Source: Desulfobacteraceae bacterium
GTDB taxonomy: Bacteria > Desulfobacterota > Desulfobacteria > Desulfobacterales > Desulfosalsimonadaceae
Direction: 5' to 3'
Assembly: GCA_021162325.1 (NCBI GenBank)
Contig: JAGGYV010000362.1
Location: 1-11,810, forward strand
DNA length: 11,810 nucleotides
The notes below the pieces were generated by a model that was not told the DNA's origin, searched no databases, and saw only the letters and a program-made list of their open reading frames with translations. Of the stretch, positions 6,726 to 11,810 are shown one piece after another (within the stretch, counting starts at the first letter, position 1; every line of letters starts with the position of its first letter). Position numbers and translations under genes: made by a program.

Positions 6726-7475
6726 ATGACTGATTTAAATGATGGCGTTGGAATTATAATCCTTGCTGCAGGCAAGGGAACCCGAATGAAGTCTGAGAAG
6801 GCAAAAGTGCTGCATTTGCTTTTCGGTCGACCGATGATTTTGCATGTTGTGGATACAGCCGTCAAAGTTACGGGAAAAGATATCATTATTGTTATTGGAA
6901 ATCAGGCGGATAAAGTCAGAGAAATTGTTTCTGAAAAAGCGGATGTTCAATTTGCATTACAGAAAGAACAAAGAGGAACCGGGCATGCTGTTCAATGCGC
7001 GTTGCCTGAATTGTCAAAAGATTGCGCTAACGTTGTTATTTTGTCCGGTGATGTTCCGTTGATTAAATTTTCAACCATTCAGGATCTTATTAAGGGGCAT
7101 GTGAATTATAAAAATGATGTTACGGTCCTGGGCGTTTGTCTTGAAAATCCTTTTGGCTATGGCCGGATTGTGGAAAACAAGTCCGGTGGGGTTGAAAAAA
7201 TAGTTGAAGAAACCGATGCCGCTGAAATAGAAAAAAAGATTAATACCGTTAATTCAGGAATATATTGTGTAAAACGGGATTTTCTGGAAACATCTTTATT
7301 GAAAATAAAGTCGAATAATAATCAAAATGAAATTTATTTGACGGATATTGTAGAAGTTGCAAATAATTATCATAAAAAAATTGGGTTAAAGATCTGCGAA
7401 GATCCAACAGAAGTCATGGGGATAAATACCCCTCAGGATTTGCTGAAGATAGAAACCATGCAGATGGGATCATGA
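6726..7475 (+). CDS. glmU: UDP-GlcNAc pyrophosphorylase, GlmU N-terminal domain only
   Basis: Predicted to join N-acetylglucosamine-1-phosphate and UTP to give UDP-GlcNAc, the cytoplasmic precursor of peptidoglycan and lipid A. The 249 residues match only the nucleotidyltransferase half of GlmU: LAAGKGTRM (13-21), KVLH (27-30), QRGTGHA (82-88), SGDVP (107-111), GYGRIVE (144-150), VEETDA (160-165), NSG (176-178) and INTPQDL (233-239). Bifunctional GlmU is about 450 residues and adds a left-handed beta-helix acetyltransferase domain, which is absent. The 60 bases to the next gene leave no room for it and show no broken remainder. GlcN-1-P acetylation must then come from another protein. The ribosome binding site before ATG 6726 is weak. 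A monofunctional sugar nucleotidyltransferase of slightly different specificity cannot be excluded. Confidence 0.85.
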   Translation: MTDLNDGVGIIILAAGKGTRMKSEKAKVLHLLFGRPMILHVVDTAVKVTGKDIIIVIGNQADKVREIVSEKADVQFALQKEQRGTGHAVQCALPELSKDCANVVILSGDVPLIKFSTIQDLIKGHVNYKNDVTVLGVCLENPFGYGRIVENKSGGVEKIVEETDAAEIEKKINTVNSGIYCVKRDFLETSLLKIKSNNNQNEIYLTDIVEVANNYHKKIGLKICEDPTEVMGINTPQDLLKIETMQMGS

Positions 7476-7481
7476 ATTATC

Positions 7482-7511
7482 TTGACTTTAAAACATTGCA
7501 AATATTATAAC
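7482..7511 (+). promoter_or_regulatory. Sigma-70-type promoter before zapB-zapA
   Basis: TTGACT (7482-7487) and TATAAC (7506-7511), each five of six to consensus, are separated by 18 bp. Transcription would start near 7518, just ahead of the GTGAGG ribosome binding site (7523-7528), so the leader is very short. This is the best promoter match in the window and probably serves zapB, zapA and perhaps 6S RNA by read-through. Confidence 0.65.
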
Positions 7512-7535
7512 TTAATACAGAAGTGAGGTAAAAAT

Positions 7536-7784
7536 TTGGATAATGATAATGTAATGCGCCAATTTGATCAAATTGAACAAAAGGTTGGAAATCTAATTAC
7601 GCGATGTGAATCCCTTGAAAATTTAAATTTGGAACTTTCTGGCAAAGTTAAAAGCTTGGAGGCTGAACTTAATAAAAAGGTTGAAATAGAAAATAAACAT
7701 TCGGAACAAAGGGCATTAATTCGTTCTAAGGTAGACAATATTCTGGCAAAACTTAATAATCTCAATGAAAATAAAATCGAGTAA
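7536..7784 (+). CDS. zapB: ZapB-like coiled-coil cell-division protein
   Basis: A small acidic protein of 82 residues predicted to be almost entirely coiled coil: hydrophobic residues recur in heptads from about residue 9 to 78 (FDQIEQKVGNLI, LENLNLELSGKVKSLEAEL, IRSKVDNILAKLNNL), with no membrane segment. In this position, directly before zapA, such proteins are generally annotated as ZapB, which associates with the Z-ring through ZapA. Sequence alone supports only 'short coiled coil'; the name rests on context. I accept a TTG start at 7536 because GTGAGG (7523-7528) is spaced correctly for it. The first in-frame ATG, at 7554, would lose six residues and have poorer spacing. Confidence 0.7.
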   Translation: MDNDNVMRQFDQIEQKVGNLITRCESLENLNLELSGKVKSLEAELNKKVEIENKHSEQRALIRSKVDNILAKLNNLNENKIE

Positions 7785-7822
7785 TCGTTTATTTACCGAT
7801 TGGGGAAAGTGGTTATAAATTC

Positions 7823-8110
7823 GTGGAGCAGGTAATAAAAATTGAACTGTTAGGAGAGACCTTTAAGTTTAAGTCTGAACAAAATCGTAAAAATTTAAAA
7901 GAAATTTTATCATATATGATGGACGAACTCCACAAGGTTGAAGAACAGTTTCCCCCACACGCATTAAAAACCAATAAATTGGCCATACTCGTCATGACTG
8001 CATTGAATATTTCCAAACAGTATGTTGAGTTAACCGCCAATCATTCAGAATTTTTGGATTCTGTTTCATCCAGGGCGTTAAAACTGGATGAAATGATTGA
8101 CAGGCAATAA
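7823..8110 (+). CDS. zapA: Cell division protein ZapA
   Basis: ZapA is a small cytoplasmic protein that bundles FtsZ filaments and stabilises the Z-ring. The 95-residue protein opens with the family's IKIELLGETFKFKSE strand region and continues with a helix carrying LKEILSYMMDELHKVEEQFP. A long C-terminal dimerisation helix follows (KLAILVMTALNISKQYVEL and onward). The start is GTG 7823, in agreement with the family's N terminus; the ribosome binding region is purine-rich (7802-7812) but not strong. It follows zapB by 38 bases and is followed by 6S RNA about 83 bases after its stop, the zapA-ssrS adjacency known from many proteobacteria. Confidence 0.88.
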   Translation: MEQVIKIELLGETFKFKSEQNRKNLKEILSYMMDELHKVEEQFPPHALKTNKLAILVMTALNISKQYVELTANHSEFLDSVSSRALKLDEMIDRQ

Positions 8111-8180
8111 TGTTAATGCGTTTTGCTGATTTTTTGTACTTAGAAGAATTTTATCGGACGATATCTTAAACGAATAAAAT

Positions 8181-8186
8181 GATAAT
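8181..8186 (+). promoter_or_regulatory. Possible -10 element of the 6S RNA gene
   Basis: GATAAT (five of six to TATAAT) ends seven bases before the likely 6S 5' end at 8194, the expected spacing. No good -35 hexamer is seen at 16-18 bp upstream. 6S could therefore depend on an extended or activated promoter, or be processed from a zapB-zapA transcript. Confidence 0.4.
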
Positions 8187-8193
8187 TTAATTG

Positions 8194-8372
8194 ATACCCC
8201 TGCTGTGTTCGTGATTGGATTATATCCCTTGACCCAATACTAACATTAAGGGAGCCTTCACTGGTTTTGGTGAGCAAGTTCCGCTTGTACGGAAAAGCCT
8301 AAAGAAACTATAAGGCGCCCACCTTGACGGTCAGGTTCAAGGTCTGTTCAACACGGCTACAAGCGGGGGTAT
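8194..8372 (+). ncRNA. ssrS: 6S RNA
   Basis: About 179 nt. 6S RNA folds to mimic an open promoter, binds the housekeeping sigma-RNA polymerase holoenzyme and lowers transcription in stationary phase. The closing stem is clear: ATACCCC at the 5' end pairs exactly with GGGGTAT at the 3' end. The pairing continues inward with TGCT/AGCG and GTGTT/AACAC around a 3'-side bulge. Inside lie GGTGAGCAAGTTCCGCTTG followed by TACGGAAAAGCCTAAAG, and CACCTTGACGGTCAGGTTCAAGG, close counterparts of the conserved GGTGAGCA...GAAGCCTTAAA and CACCTTGAACC...GGTTCAAGG segments of enterobacterial 6S. The position right after zapA is the classical one. The usual 5-formyltetrahydrofolate cyclo-ligase gene (ygfA/fau) does not follow; rny does. 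Ends are inferred from the closing stem and may be off by a few bases. Confidence 0.92.
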
Positions 8373-8517
8373 TTAATTTTATTGCCTATTAACGAATGCC
8401 TTTTTCTGAAGCAATGGCAATTTTATTCGTATTGTTTAATTTCATTTCACCTTTCCAGCCTTTAGAACATCATAAAGATCACTTGCCTAAATCTCATCGC
8501 AAACTTATCGTTATCTC

Positions 8518-8561
8518 ATCTTTGAAAGATTACTTTATATCTTTAAAGATATCTTTATAAT
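8518..8561 (+). promoter_or_regulatory. rny promoter region with two ATCTTT/AAAGAT palindromes
   Basis: ATCTTT-G-AAAGAT (8518-8530) and ATCTTTAAAGAT (8539-8550) are two perfect palindromes whose centres are about 20.5 bp apart, near two helical turns. The second widens to ATATCTTTAAAGATAT (8537-8552) and abuts a further ATCTTT half-site (8551-8556). A consensus TATAAT at 8556-8561 would start transcription near 8568, shortly before the AGGGAGA ribosome binding site (8571-8577). No good -35 is present at the normal distance. The arrangement resembles a pair of operator sites for a dimeric regulator over a -10 element; the regulator is unknown. Confidence 0.5.
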
Positions 8562-8583
8562 ATTTCATGCAGGGAGAAAATGA

Positions 8584-10146
8584 ATGGATGGAACATATAT
8601 TTTATTAATTGTTATCGGCACCTTTTTGGGTTGTTTGGGCGCTCATTACTTTCGAGAGCGAATCAGCTCTCAAAAAATGAAAGATGCGGATGATAAAGCG
8701 CGGATGATCGTCGAATCAGCTGAGCGTAAATCTGAATCGTTGGTAAAAGAAGCGCAGCTTGAAGCCAAAGATCGCCTTTTTAAAATGAAAAGCGATTTTG
8801 ATGCCGAAACCGTAGAAGCCCGCGCAGGATTAAAAAAACTTGAAAATCGGATACAGCAAAAAGAAGAAAATGTTGAAAAAAAGAATGACCAGGTTGAATT
8901 GCAGTTAAAAGAAGCAAATCGTAAAGACAAGGAACTTAACAAAAAAGAGACTAAAATTTTTGATTTAGAAAAGAATTATAATGATTTAATAGACCGTCAA
9001 AATAAACAGTTGGAAGAGATTTCAGGCCTTACGGTTGAAGGCGCAAAAGAATTATTAATCCAGTCCATGGAAAATGAAGCCCGGCACGATGCGGCAAAAA
9101 TAGTTAAACGAATTACAGCCGAAGCAAAAGAAAATGCTGACAAGGACGCCAAGAAAATAATGGCAACAGCCATGCAGCGATATGCCGGTGATTTTGTCGC
9201 TGAGCGCACCGTTTCCGTTGTCCAGCTTCCGGATGATGAAATGAAGGGCCGCATTATTGGACGTGAAGGCAGAAACATTCGTGCGCTTGAAGCGGCCACC
9301 GGTATCGATTTAATCATAGACGATACGCCGGAGGCAGTTATCCTTTCAGGTTTTAATCCGGTCAGACGGGAAGTGGCTCGCCTGTCTTTAATTCGATTAA
9401 TTGAAGACGGCCGTATTCATCCGGCCAGAATCGAAGATATTGTAAAAAAGATTACGGAAGAAGTTGAAGTTGAAATCAAGGAAGCCGGTGACCAGGCAGC
9501 ATTTGATCTCGGGGTTCACGGCATTAGCACTGAGCTGATCCGAGTACTGGGTCGTTTAAAGTTCCGAACCAGTTATGCCCAGAATGTATTACAGCATTCT
9601 GTTGAAGTGGGTTTTTTTTGTGGTGCCATGGCAGCAGAATTGGGCTTAAATGTTAAATTGGCAAAACGAATGGGTTTGCTTCATGACATTGGAAAAGCGA
9701 TTGATCATGAAGTGGATGGCGCGCATGCCGATCTTGGGGCCAAGCTTGCCAAAAAATGCGGTGAATCGCCAAAGGTTGTTTACGCGATTGCCGCCCACCA
9801 TGAAGCGGTTCCGCCCGAATCCGTATATGATCTTCTGGTTCAGGCGGCCGACAGTCTTTCAGGAGCCAGACCTGGAGCAAGAAAAGAACGGCTTGAGAAT
9901 TATATCAAACGACTTGATGAACTTGAAGCAATTGCAAATGGTTTCAAAGGCGTTTCCAATTCATATGCCATTCAGGCGGGCAGGGAATTGCGGGTTATTG
10001 TTGAAAGTGGAACGATTTCAGATGATGACTCCATTATGTTAAGTAAGGATATTGTTAAAAAAATTGAAGAACTGTTGACATTTCCCGGTCAAATCAGGGT
10101 GACGGTGATCCGTGAGACCAGAGCAGTGGAATATGCAAATAAATAG
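8584..10146 (+). CDS. rny: Ribonuclease Y
   Basis: A membrane-anchored endoribonuclease that starts mRNA decay. The 520-residue protein has the full family layout. An N-terminal membrane segment (about 4-22) leads into a long charged coiled coil (about 30-200). A KH RNA-binding domain follows, with GRIIGREGRNIRALEAATG (222-240) and the DDTPEAVILSGFNPVRREVAR block. The HD phosphodiesterase domain has QHSVEV (His338), LLHDIGK (His367-Asp368), AAHHE (His405-His406) and AADSLSGARPG (Asp423). All metal-binding residues I can identify are present. AGGGAGA (8571-8577) precedes ATG 8584; an overlapping ATG at 8580 is out of frame. tyrS follows within 14 bases, so the two are probably cotranscribed from the region with twin palindromes. 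Confidence 0.97.
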   Translation: MDGTYILLIVIGTFLGCLGAHYFRERISSQKMKDADDKARMIVESAERKSESLVKEAQLEAKDRLFKMKSDFDAETVEARAGLKKLENRIQQKEENVEKKNDQVELQLKEANRKDKELNKKETKIFDLEKNYNDLIDRQNKQLEEISGLTVEGAKELLIQSMENEARHDAAKIVKRITAEAKENADKDAKKIMATAMQRYAGDFVAERTVSVVQLPDDEMKGRIIGREGRNIRALEAATGIDLIIDDTPEAVILSGFNPVRREVARLSLIRLIEDGRIHPARIEDIVKKITEEVEVEIKEAGDQAAFDLGVHGISTELIRVLGRLKFRTSYAQNVLQHSVEVGFFCGAMAAELGLNVKLAKRMGLLHDIGKAIDHEVDGAHADLGAKLAKKCGESPKVVYAIAAHHEAVPPESVYDLLVQAADSLSGARPGARKERLENYIKRLDELEAIANGFKGVSNSYAIQAGRELRVIVESGTISDDDSIMLSKDIVKKIEELLTFPGQIRVTVIRETRAVEYANK

Positions 10147-10160
10147 GGGTTATGTTGCGT

Positions 10161-11444
10161 ATGAATGTTATTAAGGTACTTCAGGATCGCGGGTTTATTG
10201 AAAATAAAACGCATGAAAAAGAACTCTATGCGTATTTAGAAAATGGTAACGCGTCATGTTACATTGGTTTTGATCCAACCGCATCCAGTCTTCATGTGGG
10301 AAGTCTTGTTCCGATTATGTCTCTTGCCCATATGCAGCGCAACGGTCATCATCCCATTGCCCTTGTCGGTGGCGGAACGGGTCTGATTGGAGACCCGAGC
10401 GGTAAAACCGAAATGCGTAAATTGATCACCAAAGAAGATGTGGCATTCAATAAAATCGGTATAAAGAAACAACTGTCTAATTTTATAAATTTTTCAGATA
10501 ACAGTGTGGAGCTGGTCGATAATGCGGACTGGTTGACTGGTTTGGGATACATTGATTTTTTAAGGGATATTGGCCGTTTTTTTTCTGTTAATCGGATGGT
10601 GAAGGCGGAAAGTTATAAATTACGCCTTGAATCTGATGAGGGGTTAAGTTTTATTGAGTTTAATTATATGCTGCTACAAGCCTATGATTTTATGAAACTG
10701 GCTGATTCTCATAGCTGTCTGCTTCAAATGGGCGGCAGTGACCAATGGGGAAATATTGTTGCCGGCGTGGATCTGGTTCGCAGAAAACTTCAGAAAACCG
10801 CCTTTGGTATCACTTTTCCCTTAATTACCACCAGCAGCGGTGCCAAAATGGGAAAAACAGCCAGTGGAGCAGTCTGGCTGGATCCGGAGCGGACATCCCC
10901 TTATGATTATTACCAGTTCTGGGTGAACACGGATGATAATGATGTGGCCCGCTTTTTGGCTTTGTTTACATTTTTGCCCATGAAAGAGATAGAAGAAGTT
11001 AAAAAGCTGGATGGGGCTGATTTAAATAATGCCAAGGTGATTTTGGCGTATGAAACAACAAAGTTATGTCATGGTAAGGATGAGGCTGCAAAAGCTAAAC
11101 AAAGTGCATTGGCTAATTTTGGCCGACGAATCATTCCTGATTCTATTTTACCATCGAGTGGTATTGTAAGAGGTTCAACCGATCAGGATGACACAACACC
11201 CCAGAGCACGTTTGAAGTATCCATGTTTGACTCCGGCATACCGGCGTTTAAATTATATCATCAAGTCGGGCTGGCCCAATCCGGGAGTGCGGCCCGTCGT
11301 TTGATTCAGCAGGGCGGTGCATATTTGAATGGAAATCGTATTGAATCAACTGATTATATTATTGGTTGCAATGACATAGAAAACGATGAAATTCTTTTAA
11401 AAGCCGGCAAGAAAAAAATTCATAAAATAAAGATAAAAATGTAA
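10161..11444 (+). CDS. tyrS: Tyrosyl-tRNA synthetase
   Basis: Class I aminoacyl-tRNA synthetase that charges tRNA-Tyr with tyrosine. The 427-residue protein contains the HIGH-type motif HVGS (45-48) after YIGFDPTASSL, the GGGTGLIGDPSGK loop (70-82), tyrosine-pocket segments YMLLQAYDF and QMGGSDQWGN, and the KMSKS-type loop KMGKT (229-233). A C-terminal S4-like RNA-binding domain follows from about residue 360 (QSGSAARRLIQQGGAYLNG). Length matches bacterial TyrRS. Start choice: ATG 10152 lies only two bases from the AGGGG (10145-10149) ribosome binding site. ATG 10161 is eleven bases away and gives the family-like N terminus MNVIKVLQDRG, so I prefer it; 10152 would add three residues. The gap after the rny stop is 14 bases, suggesting one transcript. 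Confidence 0.95.
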   Translation: MNVIKVLQDRGFIENKTHEKELYAYLENGNASCYIGFDPTASSLHVGSLVPIMSLAHMQRNGHHPIALVGGGTGLIGDPSGKTEMRKLITKEDVAFNKIGIKKQLSNFINFSDNSVELVDNADWLTGLGYIDFLRDIGRFFSVNRMVKAESYKLRLESDEGLSFIEFNYMLLQAYDFMKLADSHSCLLQMGGSDQWGNIVAGVDLVRRKLQKTAFGITFPLITTSSGAKMGKTASGAVWLDPERTSPYDYYQFWVNTDDNDVARFLALFTFLPMKEIEEVKKLDGADLNNAKVILAYETTKLCHGKDEAAKAKQSALANFGRRIIPDSILPSSGIVRGSTDQDDTTPQSTFEVSMFDSGIPAFKLYHQVGLAQSGSAARRLIQQGGAYLNGNRIESTDYIIGCNDIENDEILLKAGKKKIHKIKIKM

Positions 11445-11446
11445 CA

Positions 11447-11467
11447 AAACCTGTTGACAACGGGTTT
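11447..11467 (+). terminator. Hairpin after tyrS, possible weak terminator
   Basis: AAACCTGTT (11447-11455) pairs with AACGGGTTT (11459-11467) through nine pairs including one G-U, with a GAC loop. It starts three bases after the tyrS stop. The stem ends in TTT, but the following CACATTCTATATC is not a proper T-tract, so termination may be inefficient. The same DNA contains TTGACA (11454-11459), a possible -35 of an rRNA promoter, so the inverted repeat could equally be a promoter-control site. Confidence 0.45.
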
Positions 11468-11482
11468 CACATTCTATATCTA
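11454..11482 (+). promoter_or_regulatory. Possible upstream rRNA promoter (P1)
   Basis: A perfect TTGACA (11454-11459) is followed by the AT-rich stretch TCTATATCTATTA. TATCTA (11477-11482) lies at 17 bp and TATATC (11475-11480) at 15 bp; neither is a strong -10. The position about 210 bases ahead of the 16S start suits a distal rRNA promoter. Confidence 0.35.
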
Positions 11483-11492
11483 TTACTTTTCT

Positions 11493-11526
11493 CAAACACA
11501 AGTAACAACAAAGTTACTCACGTTTG
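11493..11526. repeat. 34-base interrupted inverted repeat upstream of 16S
   Basis: CAAAC (11493-11497) pairs with GTTTG (11522-11526) and AGTAAC (11501-11506) with GTTACT (11513-11518). They are separated by symmetrical three-base interruptions and enclose a six-base AACAAA centre. There is no T-tract on either side, so it is not an ordinary terminator. It lies between the two candidate rRNA promoters and just before the second -35 hexamer, a position fitting an operator or a structured leader RNA from P1. Confidence 0.6.
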
Positions 11527-11534
11527 AAAAAAAC

Positions 11535-11562
11535 TTGACTGTTCTTTTTTTTCAGTTAAGCT
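11535..11562 (+). promoter_or_regulatory. Possible downstream rRNA promoter (P2)
   Basis: TTGACT (11535-11540) is followed after a T-rich 16-bp spacer by TAAGCT (11557-11562), which keeps the most conserved first, second and sixth positions of a -10 box. The -35 sits in the left arm of an imperfect inverted repeat (CTTGACTG 11534-11541, CAGTTAAG 11553-11560). Transcription would begin near 11569, about 120 bases before 16S. Confidence 0.4.
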
Positions 11563-11598
11563 AAAAATTAGGTGCAATATTTTTTTCAATGACACCTT

Positions 11599-11613
11599 TG
11601 ATCTTTGAAAACT
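11599..11613 (+). promoter_or_regulatory. rRNA leader boxA antitermination element
   Basis: TGATCTTTGAAAACT resembles the boxA sequences of rRNA leaders (compare TGCTCTTTAACA in E. coli). It lies about 77 bases before the 16S 5' end. BoxA RNA recruits NusB/NusE-type antitermination factors so that polymerase reads through the long, untranslated rRNA operon. Confidence 0.7.
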
Positions 11614-11662
11614 AAATAGTGACGAATAAAGTTGAATTTGAGTTTAAACAGGATTGATTAAT

Positions 11663-11682
11663 GAGTGCTTTTCGGAGTGCTT
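11663..11682 (+). repeat. GAGTGCTT direct repeat in the 16S leader
   Basis: GAGTGCTT at 11663-11670 is repeated at 11675-11682, separated by TTCG, directly before the mature 16S start. It may be part of the leader strand that pairs with sequence after 16S to form the RNase III processing stem. That partner lies outside the window. Confidence 0.5.
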
Positions 11683-11689
11683 GACATAT

Positions 11690-11810
11690 TAATTGGAGAG
11701 TTTGATCCTGGCTCAGAATGAACGCTGGCGGCGTGCTTAACACATGCAAGTCGAACGAGAAAGCCGTAGCTTGCTATGGCGAGTAAAGTGGCGCACGGGT
11801 GAGTAACGCG
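11690..11810 (+). rRNA. rrs: 16S ribosomal RNA, 5' end only
   Basis: The start of the small-subunit rRNA: GGAGAGTTTGATCCTGGCTC, then the ACGCTGGCGGCGTGCTTAA stretch, CACATGCAAGTCGAACGAG, and GGCGCACGGGTGAGTAACGCG at the window end. Alignment by eye to the E. coli 5' end puts position 1 near 11690, uncertain by a few bases. The first variable region forms a short hairpin (CCGTAGC/GCTATGG). The sequence style resembles Desulfobacteraceae. About 121 nt are visible and the gene continues beyond the window. Confidence 0.97.

Noticed and set aside
8392..8430. ACGAAT (8392-8397) facing ATTCGT (8425-8430) as a terminator for 6S RNA
   Set aside because: The stem is only six bases with a long loop and no T-tract follows; 6S ends are better defined by its own closing stem.
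11681..11686. TTGACA at 11681-11686 as a -35 box
   Set aside because: It lies only a few bases before the mature 16S 5' end, so a promoter there would start inside the rRNA; it is more likely part of the precursor leader.

Overview
The window looks like chromosome from a sulfate-reducing deltaproteobacterium (Desulfobacterota), most likely a Desulfobacteraceae relative. The clues are the 5' end of a 16S rRNA gene of that type at the right edge, an F1Fo ATP synthase cluster with paired b' and b subunits but no a or c gene, a b subunit with a signal-peptide-like N terminus, and a zapB-zapA-6S RNA-RNase Y neighbourhood. The family assignment is inference from pattern recognition, not from a search. 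Every intact gene is on the + strand and the coding DNA has moderate to low GC.

Layout. Positions 1-632 hold no intact gene: an AT-rich stretch, then a decayed RHS/YD-repeat fragment on the minus strand, bracketed by a perfect 17-bp inverted repeat (209-225 and 519-535). The right arm of that repeat carries the TTGACA of the best candidate promoter for the ATP synthase genes. Positions 633-6581 are atpF'(b')-atpF(b)-atpH-atpA-atpG-atpD-atpC. The first four genes overlap by 1 or 4 bases, and the block ends in a strong hairpin at 6636-6672. Next comes a GlmU-like gene that encodes only the uridylyltransferase half (6726-7475).

A good promoter (7482-7511) precedes a ZapB-like coiled-coil gene and zapA, two Z-ring associated cell-division proteins. 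These are followed by 6S RNA (about 8194-8372), the RNA that binds the housekeeping RNA polymerase holoenzyme. RNase Y (rny) and tyrosyl-tRNA synthetase (tyrS) follow as an apparent pair. Their promoter region carries two ATCTTT/AAAGAT palindromes about two helical turns apart. After tyrS, a 245-base spacer with several inverted repeats, two -35-like hexamers and a boxA antitermination element leads into the 16S rRNA gene, which runs off the window.

This is mainly core housekeeping DNA: energy conservation, cell-wall precursor supply, division, RNA turnover, transcriptional control, translation and rRNA. I see no new defence, mobile or biosynthetic system. The parts most worth checking are in regulatory and junction DNA: the inverted-repeat-bounded RHS remnant upstream of the atp promoter, the paired palindromes at the rny promoter, the one-domain GlmU, and the inverted repeats in front of the rRNA operon.
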